The position numbers were made by a program, and so were the translations under genes. A stretch of 64,000 nt of DNA from Clostridium sp. CM027 (GTDB taxonomy: Bacteria; Bacillota; Clostridia; Clostridiales; Clostridiaceae). The stretch is taken from positions 3,304,501 to 3,368,500 of the forward strand of contig NZ_CP077725.1 in the NCBI RefSeq assembly GCF_024730565.1, given 5' to 3'. Of the stretch, positions 52,360 through 61,194 are shown piece by piece; position 1 is the first letter of the stretch; each line of letters opens with the position of its first letter. The notes under the pieces were generated by a model that saw nothing but the letters and a program-made list of their open reading frames with translations, searched no databases and was not told the origin of the DNA.

Positions 52360-53031
52360 TTAAGCTTTAACTAACACACCACCTTTAAGTCTAAGTATAA
52401 CGTCTGACTGGGATGCTACTTCACTAGAGTGCGTAACTACTATAACACACTTATTTTCTCTATGAGCAAGTGATTTAAATATAGTTACTATATCACTTGC
52501 GATATCAGCATCAAGATTTCCAGTTGGCTCATCTGCAATTATCAAATCTCCTTCCGAGGAAAGAGCGCGTGCTATTGCTACTCTCTGCTGCTGTCCACCA
52601 CTTAGCTTTAATACGTTTCTATGGGCTTCATCTTTTGTTAAACCCATCTTTTCTAGTAAATCATAAGCTTTTTGTTTTTTATTTTCTATTTTGTTCTTCG
52701 TTATTTCCATTGCTGTTAAAACATTCTGTAGAGCTGACATATAAGGTATCAAATTGTAGGATTGAAATACTATACCAATATATTTATTTCTATAATTAGT
52801 AAGCCCTATATTTGTTATATTCTTTTTTTCATATAATATCTCTCCAGCTTTGGATGTATCTAAACCACTAGCTAAAGCAAGAAATGTAGTTTTTCCTGAA
52901 CCAGAAGAGCCAAGTATTGTGTAAAAATTTCCTTTTTCGAACTTGAAGCCTATTTGTTTTAAAATCGTTGTTTTTTTTGACCCATCCTGATAATGATAAC
53001 TCACATTTTTAAATTCTAAAATTGTATTCAT
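52360..53031 (-). CDS. ABC ATPase, MacB/LolD type (copy 1)
   Basis: 223 aa. Walker A GSSGSGKTT, signature LSGGQQQR, Walker B LIIADEPTGNLD, H-loop THSS. The protein is identical in all 223 residues to the ATPase at 54622, although the DNA differs at a number of silent sites. It partners with the FtsX-like permease immediately upstream. AAGGAGG precedes the ATG. Confidence 0.92.
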   Translation of the reverse strand: MNTILEFKNVSYHYQDGSKKTTILKQIGFKFEKGNFYTILGSSGSGKTTFLALASGLDTSKAGEILYEKKNITNIGLTNYRNKYIGIVFQSYNLIPYMSALQNVLTAMEITKNKIENKKQKAYDLLEKMGLTKDEAHRNVLKLSGGQQQRVAIARALSSEGDLIIADEPTGNLDADIASDIVTIFKSLAHRENKCVIVVTHSSEVASQSDVILRLKGGVLVKA

Positions 53032-53046
53032 TTTTATAAAGCCTCC

Positions 53047-54450
53047 TTAATCATTTCTAGATAATATGGTTTTTGGATTAAATCGAAGTATTGAAACTGC
53101 TGAACCCGATGTTGCTAAAATCACTATGATGAATCCCATTAGATATAATTTTTGTAAATCCTTTGAACTCACGCTAACATCTATTTTGTCTATAGCATCA
53201 GTATCAGCATCAGTCTTTAGTCCACCACTCATTCCCATCGTCACTGACCCGGATTGTGATTTTGATTCTGTTTTTTCCTTTTCATTTGCCTTTATTTCAT
53301 TTTGTAATAAAGTATTACCTACTTTCTGCGATACCTTATTACCGGTAAATGTAGCTATACTAAAAGCTATGGTAGCAACAATTATTAGTTCTAATAATAA
53401 TTGACCAATAATTCTAAATCTACTTTCTCCTAGAGACATCAATACACCAATTTCATATCTTCTGTCTTTAAGTGATAAAGTTATTAAAAGTGATAAAATT
53501 ACTGTACCAGCAATGGCGACTATAATAACTATGGTTTTTGAAAATGAGCCAACACTTTCAATAGGTGCCATCATCTTTTTATACAGCGAATCTTGTGCAT
53601 CTATTTTGAGATCATCTAGTGCTATACCCGAATTTTTTACATCTGTTTTAAAATTTTCAATGTTTATAGGATCATCCAAGAAATAAGTAGCTTTTTGAAT
53701 AGTACCTTTAGATGAAGAATCACCTAAGGATGATGCTACAGAAATAGGTGTATATATTTTATTAGAAGGATTCATAGAGCTATATTTATCCATAAAATCA
53801 GCCATCCTAGGATCAGATTTAGTTTCATCAGCTGTATATAACCCTACAATTTCTAAGTCTAAAGTTTCTTCTCCGTGTTGAGCTTTTATTTTTATTTTAT
53901 CTCCAAGCTTTAAATTATTTGCATCTGCTAGTTTTTTATTTAGCATTGTTACATTTTTTCCTTCATCGCTACTTGTTAAATTTCGTCCTTCAACCAGTTT
54001 ACTTTTTCTTTCAGTAAAATCAGGATGAAGATCTGAATATAAAGTACCTTCCAATGATAAATCAGGAATAGACGTACCTTCAGGCAATGCATCCTTAGTG
54101 TCATCTTTTTTCGCTTTAACAGGTTTAAAGTTCTCTGCCATAACATTTGTTGCCTGTAAATAATTATATGATTTAACATGCTCTAAGGATTTTAGTTTAT
54201 CTATATCCTTAATATGTAGCTTACGTAGATCATCTGCTGATTTTTGAGAAGTTGCCTTTTCATAATTAGGAGTAATATCTACAGACCCTCCAAGTTTTTG
54301 TCTAGTAAGATCACCAACTTTAGAAGTAGCTGATTGTACAGCTAATCCAGCTAGCACCATATTAGCTATAACACAAAACATCAGAATTAATAGTACAGTT
54401 TTATTTATCCTTTTAGTAACACTTAGTATTGCTCTTTTAATAAAATTCAT
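53047..54450 (-). CDS. FtsX/MacB-like permease (copy 1)
   Basis: 467 aa. N-terminal helix (about 16-36, LLILMFCVIANMVLAGLAV), a long extracytoplasmic MacB-like domain (about 40-300), then three C-terminal helices (about 308-330, 350-372, 435-457). The membrane parts match copy 2 closely. The outer domain differs in sequence and length. It works with the identical ATPases, likely in response to an extracellular compound. AAGGAGGGT before the ATG. Confidence 0.9.
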   Translation of the reverse strand: MNFIKRAILSVTKRINKTVLLILMFCVIANMVLAGLAVQSATSKVGDLTRQKLGGSVDITPNYEKATSQKSADDLRKLHIKDIDKLKSLEHVKSYNYLQATNVMAENFKPVKAKKDDTKDALPEGTSIPDLSLEGTLYSDLHPDFTERKSKLVEGRNLTSSDEGKNVTMLNKKLADANNLKLGDKIKIKAQHGEETLDLEIVGLYTADETKSDPRMADFMDKYSSMNPSNKIYTPISVASSLGDSSSKGTIQKATYFLDDPINIENFKTDVKNSGIALDDLKIDAQDSLYKKMMAPIESVGSFSKTIVIIVAIAGTVILSLLITLSLKDRRYEIGVLMSLGESRFRIIGQLLLELIIVATIAFSIATFTGNKVSQKVGNTLLQNEIKANEKEKTESKSQSGSVTMGMSGGLKTDADTDAIDKIDVSVSSKDLQKLYLMGFIIVILATSGSAVSILRFNPKTILSRND

Positions 54451-54508
54451 TTGTTACCCTCCTTCTTTTCCCTATCTTTCTTATGTTATTATAGTTTTTA
54501 ATTATATA

Positions 54509-54524
54509 GTTAAGGTGAAGTTAA
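54509..54524 (-). promoter_or_regulatory. Response-regulator box at permease copy 1
   Basis: On the minus strand TTAACTTCACCTTAAC: two TTAAC half-sites 11 bp apart, the spacing used by OmpR/PhoB-type regulators. A TATAAT (minus) lies about 20 bp downstream of the second half-site, so the box replaces the -35 element. Confidence 0.7.
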
Positions 54525-54563
54525 AATGTTTTTAACATGAATATCGCCTGTATCTGATAGTGA

Positions 54564-54596
54564 GATCCCCCCAACCTCTTAGGCTGGGGGGATTTC
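54564..54596 (-). terminator. Terminator between ABC copies
   Basis: CCCCCCAACCT pairs with AGGCTGGGGGG around a 5-nt loop (GC-rich 11-bp stem with one mismatch). It ends the copy 2 transcript. Only half of the hairpin (TGGGGGGATTTC) is kept beyond copy 1 at 52323. Confidence 0.65.
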
Positions 54597-54621
54597 ATAT
54601 AAAAGGATTCTCTAATAAAAT

Positions 54622-55293
54622 TTAAGCTTTAACTAACACACCACCTTTAAGTCTAAGTATAACGTCTGACTGAGAGGCTACTTCACTAGAGTGCGTAACT
54701 ACTATAACACACTTATTTTCTCTATGAGCAAGTGATTTAAATATAGTTACTATATCACTTGCGATATCAGCATCAAGATTTCCAGTTGGCTCATCTGCAA
54801 TTATTAAATCTCCTTCTGAGGAAAGAGCGCGTGCTATTGCTACTCTCTGCTGCTGTCCACCACTTAGCTTTAATACGTTTCTATGGGCTTCATCTTTTGT
54901 TAAGCCCATTTTTTCTAGTAAATCATAAGCTTTTTGTTTTTTATTTTCTATTTTGTTCTTTGTTATTTCCATTGCTGTTAAAACATTCTGTAGAGCTGAC
55001 ATATAAGGTATTAAATTGTAGGATTGAAATACTATACCAATATATTTATTTCTATAATTAGTAAGCCCTATATTTGTTATATTCTTTTTTTCATATAATA
55101 TCTCTCCAGCTTTGGATGTATCTAATCCACTAGCTAAAGCAAGAAATGTAGTTTTTCCTGAACCAGAGGAGCCAAGTATTGTATAAAAATTTCCTTTTTC
55201 GAACTTAAAACCTATTTGTTTTAAAATCGTTGTTTTTTTTGAACCATCCTGATAATGATAACTCACATTTTTAAATTCTAATATTGTATTCAT
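54622..55293 (-). CDS. ABC ATPase, MacB/LolD type (copy 2)
   Basis: 223 aa, the same protein as copy 1 residue for residue, with silent nucleotide differences. All ATPase motifs are present. This suggests strong purifying selection or recent gene conversion, while the partner permeases diverged. Confidence 0.92.
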   Translation of the reverse strand: MNTILEFKNVSYHYQDGSKKTTILKQIGFKFEKGNFYTILGSSGSGKTTFLALASGLDTSKAGEILYEKKNITNIGLTNYRNKYIGIVFQSYNLIPYMSALQNVLTAMEITKNKIENKKQKAYDLLEKMGLTKDEAHRNVLKLSGGQQQRVAIARALSSEGDLIIADEPTGNLDADIASDIVTIFKSLAHRENKCVIVVTHSSEVASQSDVILRLKGGVLVKA

Positions 55294-55308
55294 TTTTATA
55301 CAACCTCC

Positions 55309-56736
55309 CTAATCATTTCTAGATAATATGGTTTTTGGATTAAATCGAAGTATTGAAACTGCTGAACCTGATGTTGCTAAAATCACTATAATGAATCCCA
55401 TTAGATATAATTTTTGTAAATCTTTTGAACTCACGCTAACATCCATGTTGTCTATAGTATCAATATCATCATTCTGTGATGGATGAGCCGACATCTCAAA
55501 TGGGTTGCGAGAGGAAACAGATTGTGAGTTTGCATCTTTATCTTTATTTGCAGTTATTTCATTTTGTAATAAAGTATTACCCATTGTCTGTGATACCTTA
55601 TTACCGGTAAATGTAGCTATGCTAAAAGCTATGGTAGCAACAATTATTAATTCTAATAATAATTGACCAATAATTCTAAATCTACTTTCTCCTAGAGACA
55701 TCAATACACCAATTTCATATCTTCTGCCCTTAAGTGATAAGTTTATTAAAAGTGATAAAATTACTGTACCAGCAATGGCGACTATAATAACTATGGTTTT
55801 TGAAAATGATCCAACATTTTCAATAGGTGTCATCAGCTTTTTATACAACGAATCTTGTGCATCTATTTTGAAATCATCTAGTGCTATGCCAGAATTTTTT
55901 ATAGCCTTTTTAAAATTTTCCATGTGTATAGGATCATCCAAGAAATAAGTAGCTACTTTAAAAGTATCTTTAGATGAAAAATCCATTAAAGATGCTACAG
56001 AATTAGGTGTATATATTGTATTAGAAGGATTCATAAAAGGAAATGCATCCATAATAGGAGTATGTTCGGTTCCATCATCTGTAAATAAACCTACAATTTC
56101 TAAGTCTAAGGTTTCTTTTCCTTCTCTATCTTTTATTTTTATTTTATCTCCAAGTTTTAAATTGTTTGCATCTGCTAGTTTTTTATTTATCATTGTTACA
56201 TTTTTTCCTTCATCGCTACTTTTTAAATGTCGTCCTTCAATCAGTTTACTTTTTCCTTCAGTAAAAGCGGGATAAAGATTTGAAAATAAAGCGCCATCTA
56301 TTGATAAATCTGGTATCTTTTGTTCTTCACCATCTTCACCTTGTTTCATACTCATACTCATACCTCCCTGTTGGCCAGGCTCAACCTCATTTTTATTTTC
56401 CTCTTTAACAGGTTTAAAGTTCTCTGCCATAGCAATTGAGTTCGTTAAATAATTATATGATTTAACATGTTCTAAGGATTTTAGTTTATCCATATCCTTC
56501 ATATTTAGCCTAGGAATATCACTTGAATTTTTAGCACGAATCTTTTCCTGATCAAGTTCAATAGATACAGACCCTCCAAGTTTTTGTCTAGCAAGAACAG
56601 CAACTTTAGCAGTAGCTGATTGTATAGCTAATCCAGCTAGCACCATATTAGCTATAACACAAAACATCACAATTAATAGTACAGTTTTACTTTTCCTTTT
56701 AGTAACACTTAGTATTGCTCTTTTAATAAAATTCAT
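55309..56736 (-). CDS. FtsX/MacB-like permease (copy 2)
   Basis: 475 aa. Same plan as copy 1. The outer domain has an insertion rich in Gly, Met and Glu near residue 125 (GGMSMSMKQGEDGEEQ) and a different loop before the last helix (SRNPFEMSAHPSQNDD). C-terminal helices are nearly identical to copy 1. First gene of its unit, behind a response-regulator box at 56795. Confidence 0.9.
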   Translation of the reverse strand: MNFIKRAILSVTKRKSKTVLLIVMFCVIANMVLAGLAIQSATAKVAVLARQKLGGSVSIELDQEKIRAKNSSDIPRLNMKDMDKLKSLEHVKSYNYLTNSIAMAENFKPVKEENKNEVEPGQQGGMSMSMKQGEDGEEQKIPDLSIDGALFSNLYPAFTEGKSKLIEGRHLKSSDEGKNVTMINKKLADANNLKLGDKIKIKDREGKETLDLEIVGLFTDDGTEHTPIMDAFPFMNPSNTIYTPNSVASLMDFSSKDTFKVATYFLDDPIHMENFKKAIKNSGIALDDFKIDAQDSLYKKLMTPIENVGSFSKTIVIIVAIAGTVILSLLINLSLKGRRYEIGVLMSLGESRFRIIGQLLLELIIVATIAFSIATFTGNKVSQTMGNTLLQNEITANKDKDANSQSVSSRNPFEMSAHPSQNDDIDTIDNMDVSVSSKDLQKLYLMGFIIVILATSGSAVSILRFNPKTILSRND

Positions 56737-56794
56737 TTGTTACCCTCCTTCTTTTTCTTATCTTTCTTATGTTATTATAGTTTTTAATTATGTA

Positions 56795-56810
56795 GTTAAG
56801 GTGAAGTTAA
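56795..56810 (-). promoter_or_regulatory. Response-regulator box at permease copy 2
   Basis: Identical TTAACTTCACCTTAAC on the minus strand, with the same spacing to TATAAT as in copy 1. Confidence 0.7.
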
Positions 56811-56871
56811 AATGTTTTTACCGTGAATGAAGTAGGTGAAAGTCATAAATTGGTGCTAACATGCCGGGCGC

Positions 56872-56900
56872 AAAAAAACAGAAGCTTAATTGCTTCTGTT
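56872..56900 (-). terminator. Terminator of the two-component operon
   Basis: On the minus strand ACAGAAGC-AATTA-GCTTCTGT is followed by TTTTTTT. The stop codon of the histidine kinase lies inside this hairpin. Confidence 0.85.
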
Positions 56901-58343
56901 AAAGATAATTTTAAAACAAACTCCCGACTGAGTATTGTTAAATTTATATTCTAAAGCATGGGCCTCTAGTATTTTTTTTACTATATATAACCCTAACCCG
57001 CTGCCACCAGTACTCCTGCTTCGAGATTTTTCTATGCGATAAAAAGGGTTAAAGATCTTTTCGAATTCCGCTTCGTCTATATGTACACCTTCATTTTCAA
57101 CAGTTAATACTATTAGATAATTATCCTCATATAAATTTATAAGAACCTTCTCATTTCTTTCTGTATGTGTGATGGAGTTATTAATAATATTAGCTATGGC
57201 CTTTTTAATTAGTTTTTCATCTCCCTGAAAACATAGTTCTTCAGCTATTTTTGTATTTAAACTTATATCCTTTTGACTTATAAGATAGCTGAGTTTTTCA
57301 AGACAATTGCTAATCAGATAGGATAGATTTATTTCAGTGTATTGTGGTTTAAACCCATGAGTTTCTAATTTTGAAATTTCAAGTATTTCTCTAACCATTG
57401 ATTCCATATCATCCAAAACTACTAAGGATCTATTCATATATTTATCTCTGTCCTTATAAACTCCTATATTTCCAAGCATACCTTCAAGTTGACCTTTGAT
57501 TATTGTAATAGGAGTTTTTAATTCATGTGAAATTGTAGCAGTAAACTCTCTTCTTTTCCTTTCGATTTCCCGTTCTTTTTCAATATCACCCAAAAGCTTT
57601 AAATTAGTGTTTTTAAGTTCATCCATTGTATGCTGCAAATTGGATGCTAACTCATTTAAGCTTAATGCAATTTCTCCAATTTCATCCTCACTATTTACCT
57701 CACAGCTTTTTTCAAAATCTAAAGCTGCCAATTGTATAGCATTCTTATTTATTTCAACTAAGGGCTTAGTAATTTTCTTTGAATATATAAAGGAACCTAC
57801 CACTGATATAATAATGACTACAATTCCAATTAAGGGCACTAAATTTAATAAAACCTTTGAAGCTTCATCTATAGGCTGCAAGGGAATGATAACATTTATA
57901 GTGTAGCTTTCATTATCTTCTGAAAATTTTATCTGTTTTGGAACAAGACTGATAACTTCTTTAGACATGGTTGAAGTTACACTACCCCGCAGTAATGTTT
58001 TGTCTGGAAGTGGTAAGGAGTCTTTTGGTATATCAGTATCTTGAGATATACCAAAAGATATAATATTTAAAGGTGGATATATTATATTTCCTTTCATATC
58101 TTGTACATTCAAACTAACAGTATATTTTAAATTAAATTCATCAAAATATTTCTTTGATTCTTCCATTGAAAGGCTTTGTACAGTGCTAGCTAATTTCGTT
58201 AGTCCAGTTTCTACATTGTTTCGTTTATAATTATAGTAATAAATTGGTAACATAAAGTATATTATTAAATATATGCATATGGCTGATGCTATTAGCAATA
58301 TAGATGTGATTGTAAAGATCTTAAATGTAATACTTTTTTTCAT
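56886..58343 (-). CDS. Sensor histidine kinase
   Basis: 485 aa from the ATG at 58343, one base after the regulator stop. Upstream in-frame starts inside the regulator gene are possible. Two membrane helices (about 10-30 and 165-185) enclose an extracytoplasmic sensor of about 130 residues. Then HAMP (about 187-240), HisKA with phospho-acceptor in ATISHELKTP, and HATPase with N-box NIINNSITHT and GGSGLGLYIVKKI. With the OmpR-type partner it probably senses a compound at the membrane and drives the neighbouring ABC modules. Confidence 0.92.
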   Translation of the reverse strand: MKKSITFKIFTITSILLIASAICIYLIIYFMLPIYYYNYKRNNVETGLTKLASTVQSLSMEESKKYFDEFNLKYTVSLNVQDMKGNIIYPPLNIISFGISQDTDIPKDSLPLPDKTLLRGSVTSTMSKEVISLVPKQIKFSEDNESYTINVIIPLQPIDEASKVLLNLVPLIGIVVIIISVVGSFIYSKKITKPLVEINKNAIQLAALDFEKSCEVNSEDEIGEIALSLNELASNLQHTMDELKNTNLKLLGDIEKEREIERKRREFTATISHELKTPITIIKGQLEGMLGNIGVYKDRDKYMNRSLVVLDDMESMVREILEISKLETHGFKPQYTEINLSYLISNCLEKLSYLISQKDISLNTKIAEELCFQGDEKLIKKAIANIINNSITHTERNEKVLINLYEDNYLIVLTVENEGVHIDEAEFEKIFNPFYRIEKSRSRSTGGSGLGLYIVKKILEAHALEYKFNNTQSGVCFKIIFNRSN

Positions 58344-58344
58344 T

Positions 58345-59007
58345 TTATTTTTCAAGTTTATAGCCAACACCTCTAATCGTCTTAATATAATCAACCTTTA
58401 GCTTGCACCTTAGGTTTTTAATGTGAGTATCAATAACCCTAGCATCACCATAAAAGTCATATCCCCAAAGTTGGTTCAATATTATCTCTCTTGTTAAAAT
58501 TCTACCTTTATTTTCAATAAATATCTTTAGAATTTCAAATTCTTTAGATGTAAGTTCTATATCTTTTCCACCAACCCAAACCTTAAAGCAGGTAGTATCA
58601 ATTAGAATATCTTCGAAGCTAAGTTTTAACTCTTCGTCTTGAGCATTTATTCTTCTAATTACAGCTTCCACTCTTTTAATTAAAAGATTAACTGAAAAAG
58701 GTTTGGTTATATAATCATCTATCTCTAATTCGAAACCTTTTATTTGATCTTCTTCCTCTTCTAAAGCAGTTAGCATTATAATTGGAATTTTAGATGTTTT
58801 TCTAATAATTTCACATACAACAAAGCCATCAATCTTAGGAAGCATTATATCTAGAAGCACTAAATCAAACTTACTTGAATTAAATATATCAATACCTTTT
58901 AATCCATCTTCAGCTACTTCAACAACATATCCACTTGCACACAAAAATTCACGTATAATTTCTTGTATATCTATATCGTCTTCAATTACAAGTATTTTTT
59001 CATTCAT
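58345..59007 (-). CDS. OmpR-family response regulator
   Basis: 220 aa. Receiver domain with acidic pocket DDID (10-13), phospho-acceptor in DLVLLDIMLPKIDG (Asp52 region) and a conserved Lys in YITKPFSVN. C-terminal winged helix ELTSKEFEILKIFIENKG...RVIDTHIKNLRCKL...IRGVGYKLEK. First gene of the two-component operon. Its own promoter carries a version of the box found before both ABC modules, so autoregulation is likely. Confidence 0.94.
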   Translation of the reverse strand: MNEKILVIEDDIDIQEIIREFLCASGYVVEVAEDGLKGIDIFNSSKFDLVLLDIMLPKIDGFVVCEIIRKTSKIPIIMLTALEEEEDQIKGFELEIDDYITKPFSVNLLIKRVEAVIRRINAQDEELKLSFEDILIDTTCFKVWVGGKDIELTSKEFEILKIFIENKGRILTREIILNQLWGYDFYGDARVIDTHIKNLRCKLKVDYIKTIRGVGYKLEK

Positions 59008-59040
59008 ATATACACCTCTTCCGTTAATTATAAAGTATGA

Positions 59041-59063
59041 GTGTGAGTTTTGTGTGAAGTTAA
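59041..59063 (-). promoter_or_regulatory. Response-regulator box at its own promoter
   Basis: On the plus strand GTGTGAG at 59041 and GTGTGAAG at 59052 are 11 bp apart, ending in GTTAA. The minus strand reads TTAACTTCAC, as at the two ABC promoters. Confidence 0.6.
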
Positions 59064-59251
59064 AGCATTTAATTTAGAATTATCTGATTATATTATACAA
59101 TTTTTATTACCTTTCTTAGTATTTTATATTAGTTAGTTAAATATGTAATATTGCTAAAATTTAAAAATAAGTAGTCAATAGTTTAGTTTGTTTATCAAAA
59201 TAATGAATGTAAATAAAATTAAAAGAAATTGCTTATTTGAATATAAAAGAT
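59064..59251. other. Intergenic region
   Basis: AT-rich, no gene seen. The hairpin at its left end belongs to the XRE operon. Confidence 0.3.
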
Positions 59252-59282
59252 AAGCATAAGGCTGTGTTTAAGCCTTATGCTT
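59252..59282 (-). terminator. Hairpin after XRE operon
   Basis: AAGCATAAGGCT and AGCCTTATGCTT pair around a 7-nt loop. On the minus strand ATCTTTTATATT follows. Confidence 0.65.
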
Positions 59283-59311
59283 CCTCTATTAGTAAAATAC
59301 ACAATATTCGG

Positions 59312-59533
59312 TTAATTATTCGCAATTCTTCTGATAAGGTTCCTTTTAAAGTTTTTTAATTTACTTATATCATGATTTAAAGCATATAAACCAATGGTAG
59401 AGAATGCTATGCAAGCACCAAAGCAGAAACCCACAATAATACAGGGCAAATGAATGAAATGTCCTATGAAACATATGATGAAACCAAAAAAGCTAGCAAT
59501 GATTAAATACTTATTATAATTTCCTCTCTTCAT
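59312..59533 (-). CDS. Small membrane protein, third gene of XRE operon
   Basis: 73 aa with two hydrophobic helices (about 9-26 and 29-50) and a basic tail (KLKNFKRNLIRRI). It follows the DER-motif membrane protein by 14 bp. AGGTAGA precedes the ATG. Family unknown. Confidence 0.65.
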   Translation of the reverse strand: MKRGNYNKYLIIASFFGFIICFIGHFIHLPCIIVGFCFGACIAFSTIGLYALNHDISKLKNFKRNLIRRIANN

Positions 59534-59547
59534 ACTGAATCTACCTC

Positions 59548-60000
59548 CTAAAATTTATTTCTGTAATATACTTTTAAGAATCCTTTTACGAGTGACATAA
59601 AAATTAGAACACCAAGTAAAGTGACAAAAACCATTTGATTAAAGAATCCAGCCATAATTGCGGTAGTTGCAATTACGCCTAAGGAAAAGTTAAAACCTAC
59701 GCCACCAATTTTATTTCTAATAAGTGTCGTTCTTTCATCATGTTCAACTATATACAGTTTCTTTAATTTATCTTCGTTTTTCAATGATTTTCCATATTTC
59801 ATAATGTACATTACCATGACAAATTGCAAAAATATGAAGATACCTAATTGGAACCCATGTATAAAATCAGTAATAGGTTCATTAATTATTGCTGTCATAT
59901 TTTCCGAGATTCCAATTAATGTGATAAAGGCAGCTGCCAACACATTAAATCCTAACATAAATCCTATTTTTTTCTTTATTACTTTTCGATATTCTTCCAT
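59548..60000 (-). CDS. Membrane protein with DER motif, partner of XRE regulator
   Basis: 150 aa from the ATG at 60000, directly after the regulator stop with GTGGGGG upstream. A longer frame reads into the regulator and is rejected. Four helices (about 12-30, 42-66, 100-118, 120-140). The central loop has YIVEHDERTTLIRNKIGG, the HDERT motif of DUF2178-like proteins. The unit resembles the XRE/membrane pair at 12.4-13.1 kb. Confidence 0.75.
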   Translation of the reverse strand: MEEYRKVIKKKIGFMLGFNVLAAAFITLIGISENMTAIINEPITDFIHGFQLGIFIFLQFVMVMYIMKYGKSLKNEDKLKKLYIVEHDERTTLIRNKIGGVGFNFSLGVIATTAIMAGFFNQMVFVTLLGVLIFMSLVKGFLKVYYRNKF

Positions 60001-60001
60001 T

Positions 60002-60208
60002 TTATAATTCCCCCACTTCTGAAAAATTAAAAACTTCTTCAATTTTCAAATTGAAATATTTTGATATTTTGTATGCAAGGACAAGTGATGCTGTATATTT
60101 TTCGCACTCTAGGGATGTGATTGTCTGCCTTGTAACACCAACTGCTAATGCTAGTTCTTCTTGAGATAATTTATGTTTTTTTCGTAGTTCCTGAATACAT
60201 GTTTTCAT
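60002..60208 (-). CDS. Small XRE-family regulator
   Basis: 68 aa from the ATG at 60208, after AAGGAGAG. HTH KLSQEELALAVGVTRQTITSLE (14-35), then KYTASLVLAYKISKYFNLKI and EEVFNF. Same length and layout as the regulator at 12356. Four TGCAAAG direct repeats spread over its promoter and leader look like its operators. Confidence 0.9.
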   Translation of the reverse strand: MKTCIQELRKKHKLSQEELALAVGVTRQTITSLECEKYTASLVLAYKISKYFNLKIEEVFNFSEVGEL

Positions 60209-60218
60209 CTCATCTCTC

Positions 60219-60285
60219 CTTTGCAATGTTAGCTTTGCATTTTAAGCATAGTGTACTTTGCATTAAATGTCAAGCATGCTTTGCA
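60219..60285 (-). promoter_or_regulatory. XRE promoter with four TGCAAAG repeats
   Basis: Minus strand: TTGACA (60273-60268), 17-nt spacer, TATGCT (60250-60245). TGCAAAG occurs at 60285, 60262, 60239 and 60225 (spacings 23, 23, 14), upstream of the -35, between the boxes, after the -10 and at the ribosome binding site. Confidence 0.75.
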
Positions 60286-60475
60286 AAAAAAAACAAAAAA
60301 TATTTCCAACAGAGTAAAGAGATGTGAGAATATATGTAGTAGCTATTTGTGCGATAAGTGGTTCTAAAGGATTGAAAAGTTGTAAAAAACAATAGAGATT
60401 AAAGAATAATTTGTAGTTAAATTAGTTCGTATGTCTCATAAATAATGCATTAACAGCTACGATAATATAATTTGC
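60286..60475. other. Intergenic region
   Basis: 190 bp between divergent units, no gene recognised. Confidence 0.3.
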
Positions 60476-61090
60476 ATGGGGGTGCTAAGGTTGAGACAAG
60501 TTAATAAAAAAATAGGGATAGGTTCAATTTCTTTATTGTTATATGTTATGGGAATATTATTTGCTTCTTCTTTTGAAGATAAGGTATGCTATGGAGACAA
60601 TATATTAAAATTTATAGGATTAATCCCATGGTCTAATGGTAATAGTGGAACGCATTATACAGCATTCTATTCTTTATTATTTTTTATACCATCAGTTATT
60701 GTGGGCTATATTTCAGTAGGTATAGAATCAATTCAAGTACCAGTAGGGTTAACTGGCGAGAGTATAGGGATAGATTTAGGAATTAAAGATTTAGCTATAT
60801 GCTCAAATAAAGAAGAACCATATAAAAATATTAATAAAAGTCAAAAAGATAAGAAAGTAGAAAAAAAATTACGTAGATTGCAACGTAAGGTGTCTAATAA
60901 ATACCAACTAAATAAAAAAGGAGGAAGTTACGTTAAAACAAGCAATATTATAAAACTTGAAAAGAATATTATAAAGTTACATAAGAGTCTTGATAATATT
61001 AGAACTGATTATAGACACAAAATAACTACTGTGTACCCTAAGATATTAGGGAAATTTAAGCCTTTGGAGTGTTATAGCAAACGAAAGTAG
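60476..61090 (+). pseudogene. Chimeric frame: membrane protein start fused to TnpB fragment
   Basis: 204-codon frame (or 199 from a TTG at 60491 with GGGGGTG upstream). Residues 1-91 encode two hydrophobic segments (SISLLLYVMGILFASSF and FYSLLFFIPSVIVGYISVG) of an unknown membrane protein. From 92 onward the sequence is TnpB: GESIGIDLGIKDLAICSN (first RuvC motif), KLRRLQRKVSNKYQ and KLEKNIIKLHKSL. The later RuvC motifs and zinc finger are gone. It is most likely the product of insertion followed by deletion. Confidence 0.75.
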
Positions 61091-61164
61091 TATCCTTTGG
61101 GACTATGAAATCGGACACGATGAATGAGGAAGTAAATATAAACTTATATAATGTTGTTATAGAG
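60749..61164 (+). mobile_element. IS605-group tnpB remnant
   Basis: The TnpB fragment starts LTGESIGIDLG, breaks near ITTVYPKI, jumps to the C-terminal FKPLECYS, and after a stop and frame change ends SFGTMKSDTMNEEVNIN, the usual tail of these proteins. No tnpA and no clear ends were found. Confidence 0.7.
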
Positions 61165-61194
61165 TTTTATAAAGTTTACGTAACGGATTGTACA

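Larger units (their letters stand above)
52323..54533 (-). repeat. Tandem duplication, copy 1 of ABC module
   Basis: It covers ATPase, permease and promoter and repeats at 54585-56819. The offset is 2262 bp in the ATPase part and 2286 bp at the permease start because of a 24-bp length difference inside the permeases. Confidence 0.9.
54585..56819 (-). repeat. Tandem duplication, copy 2 of ABC module
   Basis: Homologous to 52323-54533 from the end of the terminator through the promoter (GTTAAGGTGAAGTTAAAATG at its far end). Confidence 0.9.

Noticed and set aside
52497-55061. Two similar 100-codon plus-strand frames
   Set aside because: They are antisense shadows of the duplicated ATPase genes. 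Similarity reflects the duplication only.
61105-61194. Extra 30 residues on the GNAT protein
   Set aside because: They match the tail of TnpB, and the GNAT domain begins at the ATG at 61195.
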